Below are positions 1-8,656 of a DNA stretch of 64,000 nucleotides, piece after piece. The notes beneath the pieces were generated by a model. It saw nothing but the letters and a program-made list of their open reading frames with translations, had not been told where the DNA came from and ran no database searches. How positions within the stretch are numbered: the first letter of the stretch is position 1; each line of letters opens with the position of its first letter. The translations under genes and the position numbers were made by a program. Source of the stretch: Streptomyces mutabilis (lineage in GTDB: Bacteria; Actinomycetota; Actinomycetes; Streptomycetales; Streptomycetaceae); NCBI RefSeq assembly GCF_014649815.1, contig NZ_BMTT01000009.1, positions 124,001 through 188,000 of the forward strand, written 5' to 3'.

Positions 1-1393
<1,393 letters not shown>

Positions 1394-1451
1394 GGTGTCC
1401 TCCCGGGGCGACATTGCCTACGCGGCGGTAAGGGTTGCGCTGATTCTGCGC

Positions 1452-1469
1452 ACATACCACGCGGTATGT
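1452..1469. promoter_or_regulatory. Inverted repeat ACATACC-N4-GGTATGT, candidate TetR-family operator
   Basis: Seven-base perfect arms separated by 4 nt, about 60 bp upstream of the acyl-CoA ligase start and just before a -10-like CAGAAT on the minus strand. Size and symmetry fit TetR-family operators that often control fatty-acid genes in actinobacteria. No matching regulator is encoded nearby in the window, so the regulator is unknown. Confidence 0.45.
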
Positions 1470-1548
1470 CACTACTCCAGGCTGATCGATCAGTGCGGGA
1501 CGGCTCCGCCGTGTCCCGACGGAAGCCTCCGGCGGCGGTCCGCACACC

Positions 1549-1659
1549 GGCTCAGAACCGGGCAAAACCCTGGCGCGAGACCGGGCCGATCCTGGCGCGG
1601 GACCGGGCGGACACCGGCGCGGAACCGGGCGAACACCGGCTCACGACCGGACGAACACC
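1549..1659. repeat. 22-bp degenerate tandem repeat, about five copies
   Basis: Copies begin at 1549 (23 bp), 1572, 1594, 1616 and 1638, with the shared core ACCGGGC preceded by GGCGCG. The last copy runs into the 3' end of the sigma-factor gene, supplying its final codons and stop, so the array has grown at the gene border. It fills most of the gap to the acyl-CoA ligase promoter. Confidence 0.8.
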
Positions 1660-2237
1660 AGCTCTGGATCCTCGCGCAGCTTGCCGAGCGCCCGGGACAC
1701 AGCCGACTTCACCGTGCCCACGGAAACGCCGAGCACGTCGGCCGTCTGGGCCTCGCTGAGGTCCTCGTAGTACCTGAGGACGACCATCGCACGCTGCCGG
1801 GCGGGCAGCTTCATGATCGCCCGCCACATCGCGTCGTGCAGCGCCTGGCGCTCGGCCGGGTCGTCGCCGGCGGGCACGGGCTCCGGTTCGGGCAACTCGT
1901 CGCAGGCGAACTCGTCGACCTTGCGCTTGCGCCACTGCGACGTCCGGGTGTTCACCAGTGCCCGGCGCACATAGCCGTCGAGGGCGCGGTGGTCCTCGAT
2001 GCGCTCCCATGCCACGTAGGTCTTGGTGAGGGCGGTCTGCAGCAGGTCCTCCGCGTCGCTCGGGTTCGCGGTGAGCGACCGGGCGGTACGCAGCAGCACC
2101 GGCTGGCGGGCCTTCACGTACGACGAGAACGACGGGTACGGGAAGGTCTGCGTCCTTGCTGTGGCCCTGGCCGGGACCTTGCCCGGGGCCACGGCGGTGG
2201 CGGCGTTCGGAGCGCTGGTGCAGACGGGTGCGGTCAT
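1641..2237 (-). CDS. SigE-family ECF RNA polymerase sigma factor
   Basis: 198 aa extracytoplasmic-function sigma factor. After a 30-residue Ala/Thr-rich leader, region 2 spans about 40-105 (core-binding helix with NPSDAEDLLQTALTKTYVAW) and region 4 spans about 130-190, with the helix-turn-helix LSEAQTADVLGVSVGTVKSA. The short length and the F-x2-Y/F-V start of region 2 match the actinobacterial SigE family (TIGR02983 type). Those genes usually lack an adjacent membrane anti-sigma gene, and none is adjacent here. The start is the first ATG. The gene is monocistronic, and its 3' end is formed by the last unit of a tandem repeat. Target promoters cannot be inferred. Confidence 0.92.
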   Translation of the reverse strand: MTAPVCTSAPNAATAVAPGKVPARATARTQTFPYPSFSSYVKARQPVLLRTARSLTANPSDAEDLLQTALTKTYVAWERIEDHRALDGYVRRALVNTRTSQWRKRKVDEFACDELPEPEPVPAGDDPAERQALHDAMWRAIMKLPARQRAMVVLRYYEDLSEAQTADVLGVSVGTVKSAVSRALGKLREDPELVFVRS

Positions 2238-2552
2238 GGCTCAACGCTATGAGCGAGGGGGTGCCCGGCGGATCGGCCGCAGGTCCCGAAGCAGCGTCCG
2301 CCTCAGGTTGTAGGGGTGGTGCCGGCTGCACCTCCTGTAGGTGGACGAGGGGAGGAGGGAAACTGCGGGTTCACCCCTGGGGGTCACCGGGGCCACGGGC
2401 GCCGGGCGCGGGGACCCCCCGCTTCCAAGTGGGCCCCGCCCCCGACGGGCCCGGCCGCCGTACGCGAAAACGCCTGGACGGCGGTACCGGAGTGACCGGT
2501 TCACCGCCGCCCAGACGCCTTGCGACCCCATGAAGCACACCCGCACGGCTAC
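2238..2552. other. Intergenic region upstream of the sigma-factor gene
   Basis: About 315 bp between the sigma-factor start and the terminator of the small secreted protein gene. It should hold the sigma-factor promoter on the minus strand. I see no convincing ORF, operator or repeat. The stretch is G+C-rich with a short G-run near 2390-2450. Confidence 0.5.
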
Positions 2553-2596
2553 TGAGGGGCCGGGGCGCGGGAGCGCGCCCGCGCCCCGGCCCCTCA
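2553..2596 (-). terminator. Very strong hairpin terminator, 19-bp perfect stem
   Basis: Arms 2553-2571 and 2578-2596 pair perfectly around a 6-nt loop. The hairpin starts 2 nt past the stop codon of the secreted-protein gene. No clear T-tract follows, as is common for streptomycete I-shaped terminators. Confidence 0.85.
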
Positions 2597-2598
2597 GC

Positions 2599-2925
2599 TC
2601 ACCACCACAGCGGGGAGAAGCTGACGGCCACGTTCTTGTTGCCCTGGTTGATCGCGGTGAACGCGGAACCGTCGACCTGCGCGGTGTTGCTCTGGTTCGA
2701 GGCCCCCGAGCCGACCGCCTGCTGCTGCGTGGTGGACGAGTTGCCGTTGTTGTCGTCGCCGACGCCGCTGCCGAGGATGCCGGCGTAGGCCTGTGAGGCG
2801 GTCGCGTTCGATCCGTCGTCCGCGAAGGCTCCGTTGCCCGCCGTCGCGATGCCGCCGAAGAGAGCGGCGGCGAGCGGGAGAGCGGCGACGGCGGCGACGA
2901 CGCGGGCGGTACGGATGCTTGCCAT
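2599..2925 (-). CDS. Small secreted Asn/Gln/Ser-rich protein, unknown function
   Basis: 108 aa. Residues 1-35 form a Sec signal peptide (MASIRTARVV, then an Ala/Leu-rich core ending near GIATAGNGAFA). The mature ~70 residues are rich in N, Q, S, G and T and contain no Cys. They include SSTTQQQAVGSGASNQSNTAQ and an NQGNKNVAVSFSPLWW C-terminus. The N/Q/G spacing with alternating hydrophobics is weakly reminiscent of curlin-type amyloid repeats; it does not match chaplins or rodlins. The start at 2925 is set by GGAGG 6 nt upstream; an in-frame ATG at 2943 lacks one. It is monocistronic with a very strong terminator, which would suit high expression. Function is not known to me. Confidence 0.8.
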   Translation of the reverse strand: MASIRTARVVAAVAALPLAAALFGGIATAGNGAFADDGSNATASQAYAGILGSGVGDDNNGNSSTTQQQAVGSGASNQSNTAQVDGSAFTAINQGNKNVAVSFSPLWW

Positions 2926-3329
2926 GTTGTTCCTCCAGAACAAGTGCGCACCGGCTACCAGCCGAAGGCGCGAGGAGTACGTGAAGCTGTCTGAACCTGC
3001 GTGAAGTTGCGTGAAGCGGTTCCGAACTCTGACCTTTGCCGAGGCAGTTGGCCGACCGCCTCGAAGCTGTGCACGACGTCGCGTGATCAGAGTTGCCCAC
3101 CGAACCCCGGCAAACCACCCCGGAAGACCTCATTCGCTCTCAAGCGTGATGACAAGTCGATAAACCCCTACACTTCCCTTCCGCCCCAGGTAAGGGCAGT
3201 GCGGACGGCTCGACCCCAAGCGCCGCAAGGGGTGAAGCGTTCCAGCACTTTCTCGCCCCCCCACCCCTCACCGGCGTGTCGTGCGCGACCACCCTTCCCT
3301 TTTTCGAACGTTAGTACGAACATAGGGTC
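2926..3329. other. Divergent promoter region between the secreted protein and Prim-Pol genes
   Basis: 404 bp with no convincing ORF. It carries the secreted-protein promoter on the minus strand and, at 3304-3319, the SOS-like box of the Prim-Pol gene. Part of it (3030-3200) has A/T content higher than the flanking genes, as expected for promoter DNA. Confidence 0.5.
3304..3319. promoter_or_regulatory. SOS (LexA) box candidate, TCGAACGTTAGTACGA
   Basis: Matches the actinobacterial LexA site TCGAAC-N4-GTTCGA at 11 of 12 defined positions (one T to A). It ends 10 bp before the Prim-Pol ATG, overlapping any promoter that could drive that gene, so binding would repress it directly. Confidence 0.6.
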
Positions 3330-4202
3330 ATGGCCACCACCGACCGGCAGGCCACGACGCTGGCCCTCGCACACGCCCTGTCAGCCGCCGAACGCGGTCT
3401 GGCCGTCATCCCCCTGTCCCGGACGAAGCTCCCGGCCCTCCGATCCCCCCACCGCGACGACCCGGCCCCGGCCCCCTGCCACGGCGAGTGCGGCCGCCTC
3501 GGCCACGGGGTCTACGACGCCTCCACCGACCCGGCCCGCATCCGCGAGTTGTTCGCCGCCGCCCCCTGGGCCACCGGCTACGGCATCGCCTGCGGCCTGC
3601 CCCCGCACCACCTCATCGGCCTCGACCTGGACACGAAGTCGGAGACGGACTCCTCGGCCGCCCTGCGCGAACTGGCCCTGCGCCACCTGTTCACGATCCC
3701 GCCCACAGTCGTCGTCCTCACCCCGAGCGGAGGCCGCCACCTGTGGCTGAGCGGCCCGCCCGACGTCGTCGTCCCCAACTCGGCCGGCCGCCTCGCCCCC
3801 GGCATCGACATCCGAGGCGCCGGCGGCTACCTGGTCGGCCCGGGCTCCCGCACCCGCCACGGCGCGTACGCCGCGGCGCCCGGCACGGCCCACCTCGCCC
3901 CCGCAACCTGCCCGCCCGCGCTGCTGCGCCTGCTGCTCCCGCCACCCAGCCCGCACCGGGCCGCTCCCGGCCGTGCCACGACCGACGCGCACGGCCAGGG
4001 ACTCGTCCAGTTCGTCCTCGCCGCCCATGAGGGCCAGCGCAACACCCGCCTGTTCTGGGCGGCCTGCCGCGCCTACGAGGACGGCATGGGGGCCGCTCTG
4101 GTCGACCCCTTGGTCGAGGCGGCCCTCAACACCGGCCTGTCCGAACGCGAGGCCCGCGCCACGATCGCGTCCGCGGCCCGCATGAAGGGCCACCGCTCCT
4201 GA
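3330..4202 (+). CDS. Bifunctional DNA primase/polymerase (Prim-Pol) domain protein
   Basis: 290 aa member of the archaeo-eukaryotic primase fold (Prim-Pol, PF09250 type), best known from actinobacterial plasmids such as pSAM2. The N-terminal helical segment and CHGEC knuckle (about 49-53) are followed by GLDLDTK (about 95, the metal-binding DxD), SGGRHLWLSG (about 130, catalytic His motif) and GIDIRGAGGYLVGPGS (about 153, third acidic motif). All catalytic motifs are intact, so it should be an active primase/polymerase. The C-terminal 80 residues form a small helical domain without a helicase. It stands alone with no plasmid genes nearby, and the SOS-like box upstream suggests a role in damage tolerance rather than plasmid replication; that role is inference. 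Confidence 0.85.
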   Translation: MATTDRQATTLALAHALSAAERGLAVIPLSRTKLPALRSPHRDDPAPAPCHGECGRLGHGVYDASTDPARIRELFAAAPWATGYGIACGLPPHHLIGLDLDTKSETDSSAALRELALRHLFTIPPTVVVLTPSGGRHLWLSGPPDVVVPNSAGRLAPGIDIRGAGGYLVGPGSRTRHGAYAAAPGTAHLAPATCPPALLRLLLPPPSPHRAAPGRATTDAHGQGLVQFVLAAHEGQRNTRLFWAACRAYEDGMGAALVDPLVEAALNTGLSEREARATIASAARMKGHRS

Positions 4203-4318
4203 CCGCCTCCCGCCCCGCGCCCCCCGCCACCCCACCGGCCGCCCATCGGCCGCCCATCGGCCTACCCGGCACGGAAAACCGAAAGCCCCTCATGCACGAC
4301 CGCCCTAGAGTGCCGACC

Positions 4319-4750
4319 ATGTCGCTGACCCGGATCGTCCTGTCCTCCGGCCGCAGCGTCGACCTGGCCGAACTGCGCCTGACGTCGACGTACGGCGGTC
4401 TCCTGGAGGGCTACCCGTGCCGGCCCGTCAACGAGATGCGCGTCAAGGCTCTCCTGCACACCGCCGAGCGGATGTCCCCCACGACCCCAGTACACCTGGT
4501 GCCGCCGCGGCGCGAGTACCCCGACCAGTACGCGGGCTCCTTCGGCCCGGTGGAGTTGCTGCCGCGGGTGGGCTGCGTCGGGCTCTTCTCCTCCACGGCG
4601 CTCGACCCGGCCAACGACCCGGTGCTCCACCGCTCCGGACTGACCGTCGTCTGGTTCCAGCCGGCCCCGCAGGTGCCGAGCGCCCACGACGCGGACCCCG
4701 CCCTGCGGGACGTCGACTGGGCGGCCCTGGCCCGGGACTACGAACTCTGA
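4319..4750 (+). CDS. Conserved hypothetical protein
   Basis: 143 aa cytoplasmic protein of unknown function. Notable segments are a YGGLLEGYP motif near residue 25, VHLVPPRREYPDQYAG near 60, and an FSSTALDPANDPVLHRSGLTVVWFQ stretch near 90-115. There is no signal peptide or TM segment. I start it at the ATG at 4319: TAGAGT sits 7 nt upstream, the arrangement of a leaderless -10 promoter. The in-frame ATG at 4292 has neither RBS nor promoter. Its 3' end overlaps the convergent lipoprotein gene by 13 bp. Confidence 0.75.
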   Translation: MSLTRIVLSSGRSVDLAELRLTSTYGGLLEGYPCRPVNEMRVKALLHTAERMSPTTPVHLVPPRREYPDQYAGSFGPVELLPRVGCVGLFSSTALDPANDPVLHRSGLTVVWFQPAPQVPSAHDADPALRDVDWAALARDYEL

Positions 4751-5760
4751 GGCCGGACCGGCCCGGTCGCGGCCTCTTCCGTCTCCTTCTCCCAGGGGTC
4801 GACCCCGAGTTCGCCGGTGGTGCCGAGGTCGAGGTTCGGCGCGATGACCACGGGGTCGGAACCGGACTCGGCCCGAACCCTGACGTACGGCACGGTCACC
4901 GCCTCACCGAACTGGGTCGTGTTGCGCCACGCCAGGGTCGCCCCGGCGGACTCGCCCGGCCGCAGCGTCACCGGCCGGGGCGGCCCGCTCCCCTCGCCCG
5001 CCATGGGAATGCCTCCGACACCACGCAGGATGTCGATCCCCTCGACGGGCTCAAGCTCGTCATCGAGCAGTTGGAGCACCGGATATCCCTCCAGGGAGTA
5101 CGGGCGACTGCCGCAGTTCTCCAGGTGCAGCCCCACCACACGCAGCCCCATGGCCGCGTCACCGTCGTCGGCGGTGAGCCGCAGTCCGGACGACGGACAG
5201 GAACCGGCGGACGCCGGCGCCTGGTCGGAGGGCACCGACTTCACGTCGGTGATCCGCACGTGCTCGGGATCCAGAGGCTGACCGCCGCCCCCGTACCCCA
5301 CAGCCTCCAGAGTGCGCCGCACGGTCCGCCCCGCCCCCACGGACGCCACCGTCTCCTCGTCGGCCGACAACACCCGCCCCTGGTCGTCCACGAAAGAGAA
5401 GGTGATGGTGTACGTGAAGGGCTCGGCCTCCTGGTTGGTCACGGAGTAGGCGACCACGCAGGAGGAACCCGGTGAACCCGAACCCGAACGGAAACCGGCC
5501 CCTGCGACCATCCCGACGATCCGCACCCCATCCCGCTCCTGCCTCTGCTCTTGCCCCTGCTCTCGACCCTCCATCTGCCCCTGCGCACGCCCGTCACCGT
5601 CACTCGCCCCGTAGGTGTCGGACGCCCCGCACGAAGCCGTCGGCTCACCGGCTCCCCCAGCTTCCGACCCGGCGGTCCGGGTGCCACAGGCACCGAGCAG
5701 GAGACTGGCGACGAGAGCACCGGAGACCGCGAGCGGCATGCGGAGCTGAGGGATACGCAT
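4738..5760 (-). CDS. Lipoprotein with DUF4232 domain
   Basis: 340 aa exported lipoprotein. The signal peptide MRIPQLRMPLAVSGALVA ends in the lipobox LLGAC. A Gln/Glu/Gly-rich linker (about 30-85) and a first beta-domain (VVAYSVTNQEAEPFTYTITF) lead to a C-terminal DUF4232-like domain (about 185-310) with paired Cys (GSCPSSG and LENCGSRPY) and the typical LEGYPVLQLLD segment. DUF4232 proteins are cell-surface proteins of unknown role in actinomycetes. I placed the start at the ATG directly before the signal peptide; the longer reading frame adds 17 residues that would spoil it. Confidence 0.85.
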   Translation of the reverse strand: MRIPQLRMPLAVSGALVASLLLGACGTRTAGSEAGGAGEPTASCGASDTYGASDGDGRAQGQMEGREQGQEQRQERDGVRIVGMVAGAGFRSGSGSPGSSCVVAYSVTNQEAEPFTYTITFSFVDDQGRVLSADEETVASVGAGRTVRRTLEAVGYGGGGQPLDPEHVRITDVKSVPSDQAPASAGSCPSSGLRLTADDGDAAMGLRVVGLHLENCGSRPYSLEGYPVLQLLDDELEPVEGIDILRGVGGIPMAGEGSGPPRPVTLRPGESAGATLAWRNTTQFGEAVTVPYVRVRAESGSDPVVIAPNLDLGTTGELGVDPWEKETEEAATGPVRPQSS

Positions 5761-5817
5761 CGCCCCACTCCACCAGCCGGACCCCGTTCCCGACCGTGGC
5801 GGAAGCCACACCTCCGG

Positions 5818-6237
5818 TCACATCCCTGTCACAGCACGCCCTCCTGGCCTCACCAGTACGACCAGGGCCGCCACCACGGCGCTCCCCACGAAGCCGCCCA
5901 CCATGACCAACCCGACACCGACCCCGAAGAGCCCGCTCGCGTCGTCCGACCAGTCGTAGTAGGCGGAAACCGTCAGGCCGACCGTCACGCCGAGCACAGC
6001 ACCCACGACATGGCGCCGGACCACCATCCAGCACACCGGCACCAGGAGGCTCAGTACGAGCCCGGCCACCTGCCACGCCTCGTAAGGCCCGGTCGTCGTC
6101 CCGTCGGCGTGCACGTCACGCTTCTGATCCCACCCCAACCAGGCGGCCCACAACGCCGACGTCAGGCCGGCCGCGAGCAGACCCGACACCACTTGGTGGA
6201 CGGCCTTCGCCTGCCGCTGTTCCATTCCTCGTTCCAT
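5818..6237 (-). CDS. Small integral membrane protein, unknown function
   Basis: 139 aa with about four predicted transmembrane helices: VSGLLAAGLTSALWAAWLG, VAGLVLSLLVPVCWMVV, VVGAVLGVTVGLTVSAYY and a last helix around VGGFVGSAVVAALVVLV. No recognisable family motif. It lies 57 bp upstream of the lipoprotein gene on the same strand and may be co-transcribed with it. The start is uncertain: the ATG at 6237 or 6225 gives a sensible cytoplasmic N-terminus, and a longer frame continues to 6348. Confidence 0.65.
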   Translation of the reverse strand: MERGMEQRQAKAVHQVVSGLLAAGLTSALWAAWLGWDQKRDVHADGTTTGPYEAWQVAGLVLSLLVPVCWMVVRRHVVGAVLGVTVGLTVSAYYDWSDDASGLFGVGVGLVMVGGFVGSAVVAALVVLVRPGGRAVTGM

Positions 6238-6387
6238 GCGCCAAGCGTCCCGACGCACCGCACGGCCGACCAGAGCGCACATACTCACGCCGCCCGAGTA
6301 CGCGTACCTCCACCTCAGACGGGCAGCCGTCCCACCCCCGCCCGGCAATGCACCCCGTACGCCGTCCGGACGCGGCCGACGGGCCGA

Positions 6388-6537
6388 CTAACCGGCGACG
6401 AAACCGACGAGTTCCTCCACCCAGTACCGCACCTGGTGCCACCGGCGGCAGAACCGCTTCGGGCGCCTCCATCGGCGCTCGCCCAGCTGTCGATGGCACT
6501 GCCAACACGTCTTCGTACGCGTCCGCCGTTCCCCCAT
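6388..6537 (-). CDS. Putative 49-aa Cys/Arg-rich small protein
   Basis: Begins MGERRTRTKTCWQCHRQLG and continues with a basic segment and FCRRWHQVRYWVEEL. The C-x2-C followed about 15 residues later by C-x3-H could form a single zinc site, similar in outline to the very small CxxC zinc-ribbon proteins common in streptomycetes, although the usual fourth Cys is replaced. TAAGGT lies 7 nt before the ATG, the spacing of a leaderless promoter. It could be a DNA- or RNA-binding protein. It is short, so coding status is plausible rather than proven. Confidence 0.5.
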   Translation of the reverse strand: MGERRTRTKTCWQCHRQLGERRWRRPKRFCRRWHQVRYWVEELVGFVAG

Positions 6538-6661
6538 GCCAACGACCTTAGCGCCATGCCAGATACGTCGTCCTCGCCTGTCGCGGCATGTGCACCAGGT
6601 ACGCGAAAGGGGTGCCGCTCCGGAGAGCCGCACCCCTTGTACCTGCCAGGTCTGTGACTGC

Positions 6662-6749
6662 TGGCGGTGGGTGTGGGATTTGAACCCACGGTGACTTGCG
6701 CCACGACGGTTTTCAAGACCGTTCCCTTAGGCCGCTCGGGCAACCCACC
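6662..6749 (-). tRNA. tRNA-Ser (anticodon TGA)
   Basis: Class II tRNA of 88 nt including an encoded 3' CCA. The acceptor stem is GGTGGGT/ACCCACC with discriminator G. The D arm contains CCCGAGCGG, the anticodon stem ACGGT/ACCGT encloses loop CTTGAAA, a long variable arm follows, and the T arm holds GTGGGTTCAAATCCCAC. Anticodon TGA reads UCA/UCG serine codons. Confidence 0.97.
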
Positions 6750-6811
6750 CCGTGCCGCTCGTGATCGGCGGCACGGGGACCAGGGTAGCGGGTCGGTGCG
6801 TCGGGGTGCGC

Positions 6812-8353
6812 TCAGTCGTCGCCGAGCTTGGAGCCCAGGGTGAGTCCGGTGGTGTGCTCCTTGCCGCCGCGTTCGTAGGTGACCGTGACCTCGTCGCCGG
6901 GCTTGTGGGTCCAGATCTCGCCGATGAGGGTCGGGCCGCTGTCGATCACGCGGTCGTCGAGCTTGGTGATGACGTCGCCGGGCTTGAGGCCGGCGTCGGC
7001 GGCGGGGCCGCCCGGTTCGACGGGCTCGGAGCCGTTCACGCCCTGCTCGGTGAGCTTGGCGCCGTTCGTCGTCTCCTCCAGGGAGACGGAGGCGCCGATC
7101 TTGGCGTACACCGGCTTTCCGGTCTTGATCAGCTGCTTGGCGACGAACTCGGCCTGGTTGATGGGGATGGCGAAGCCCAGGCCGATCGAACCGGCCTGGC
7201 CGGTGCCGAAGCCGCCGTTGCTCGTGGACTGGATGGCGGAGTTGATGCCGATGACGTTGCCCTGCGCGTCGAGGAGGGGGCCGCCGGAGTTGCCCGGGTT
7301 GATCGACGCGTCGGTCTGCAGGGCGCTCATGTAGGAGGCCTTGCTGCTGCCGCTGCCGTCGCTGGAGGCCACGGGGCGGTTCTTGGCGCTGATGATGCCG
7401 GTGGTCACCGTGTTGGACAGGCCGAAGGGGGCGCCGATGGCGATCGTGGAGTCGCCGACCGCCACCTTGTCGGAGTTGCCGAGGGGGAGCGGCTTGAGGT
7501 CCGAGGGGGCGTTCTCCAGCTTGATGACCGCCACGTCGTAGCCCTGGGCGTGGCCGACCACGCGGGCTTCGTACTTCTTGCCGTTCGGGAAGGTCGCGCT
7601 GAGCTTGCCTCCGTCGACCGCTTCGGCCACCACGTGATTGTTGGTGACGATGTGGCCCTGCTTGTCGAAGACGAACCCGGTGCCGGTGCCGCCCTCGCCG
7701 TTGCTGCCCTCGGCCTGGATGGTGACCGTGCTGGGCAGCGCCTCGGCGGCAACGCCCGCGACGGTGCCCGCGTCGCGCTTGACGGAACCTCCGGTGTCGG
7801 AGGCGGAGACCGTGGTGGAGCCGGTCTCGTCGTTGTTCTCGGCCAGGGTGTAGCCGAGGCCGCCGCCCAGGCCGCCCGCCACCAGCGCGGCGATCAGGAG
7901 CCCGGCGACCAGGCCGCCGCGGCCTCGGCCCGCCTTCGGCGCGGGTGGCTGGTACGACGCGCCCCAGCCGCCACCGCCGTAGCCGCCACCGCCACCGCCA
8001 CCACCGCCGTATCCGTCACCGCCTCCTCCGCCGTACGACGGGGTGCCCGGCGGCGGGGGCGGCGGCCAGGAGGCGTCCGGGGCGCTGTGCGCCGCGCCGG
8101 ACTCCTGGAATGCCGCCGGGTCATGGGGAGCCGGAGCGGGGGACTGATGAGGCGAGCCGGGTGCCTGGGCGCCGGGTGCCGCAGCGGGCGCGTGGTCGTG
8201 CTGCTGCGGTCCCGTGGGTGTGGGGGACTGCGACGGCGGCTGGTTGTCCGGGTGCGGCACGGCCGGCTGGGGGGAGGCTGCGGGAGAGTCCACCGGCACT
8301 GGAGGCGCGGACGGGGCCGGGGGTACCGCGGTGCCCTCGTTCTCGGTGCTCAC
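6812..8353 (-). CDS. HtrA/DegP-like membrane-anchored serine protease with PDZ domain
   Basis: 513 aa. A Pro/Gly-rich cytoplasmic region (1-185, with GGGGGDGYGG-type Gly/Tyr runs) precedes one TM helix around 190-215 (GGLVAGLLIAALVAGGLGGG). An extracytoplasmic trypsin-like domain carries His (TNNHVVA), Asp (GYDVAVIKL) and the nucleophile Ser (NPGNSGGPLL). One PDZ domain follows (EPGGPAADAGLKPGDVITKL). It degrades or refolds damaged envelope proteins. The start is the GTG at 8353 with GAGGAGAG about 5-8 nt upstream; longer frames run into non-coding-like sequence. The gene is divergent from the GDPD gene. Streptomyces htrA-like genes are often under envelope-stress two-component control, but I identify no operator. 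Confidence 0.95.
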   Translation of the reverse strand: MSTENEGTAVPPAPSAPPVPVDSPAASPQPAVPHPDNQPPSQSPTPTGPQQHDHAPAAAPGAQAPGSPHQSPAPAPHDPAAFQESGAAHSAPDASWPPPPPPGTPSYGGGGGDGYGGGGGGGGGYGGGGWGASYQPPAPKAGRGRGGLVAGLLIAALVAGGLGGGLGYTLAENNDETGSTTVSASDTGGSVKRDAGTVAGVAAEALPSTVTIQAEGSNGEGGTGTGFVFDKQGHIVTNNHVVAEAVDGGKLSATFPNGKKYEARVVGHAQGYDVAVIKLENAPSDLKPLPLGNSDKVAVGDSTIAIGAPFGLSNTVTTGIISAKNRPVASSDGSGSSKASYMSALQTDASINPGNSGGPLLDAQGNVIGINSAIQSTSNGGFGTGQAGSIGLGFAIPINQAEFVAKQLIKTGKPVYAKIGASVSLEETTNGAKLTEQGVNGSEPVEPGGPAADAGLKPGDVITKLDDRVIDSGPTLIGEIWTHKPGDEVTVTYERGGKEHTTGLTLGSKLGDD

Positions 8354-8656
8354 AGCTTCTCTCCTCGTTCCAAGGCTGTCTTCGGGTCCACGGGTACTTC
8401 CCGGTCCACGGGCTGTCCCGTCACATCGGCCGGTCTCGGCCACGCTCACGCGGTGCTCCACGACGGCGCGGCGCCGATGTGCAGTGGTTTCGTATGCCAT
8501 CAGCTTTTCCCACGGGCCGTCAGAGCACCATAAGCGGTTGCTGTGGGTCCACGGACAGCCCTTACATGGGATATCCAAGACTAAACAGACGTATCGACGA
8601 TGGCCGCCGACGACTCCGATGGCACGGCTACCCGCACGCGGTGGCACCATGACGCG
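8354..8656. other. Divergent promoter region between htrA-like and GDPD genes
   Basis: 303 bp without a gene. The sequence GGTCCACGG occurs three times (8385-8393, 8403-8411, 8546-8554), the first two 18 bp apart; these could be operator half-sites but match no consensus I know. No hairpin terminator is expected, as both genes read outward. Confidence 0.45.

Noticed and set aside
3330-4202. Integrated pSAM2-like plasmid
   Set aside because: The Prim-Pol gene stands alone: no integrase, excisionase, spread or transfer genes, and no attachment-site duplication of the tRNA-Ser 3' end was seen.
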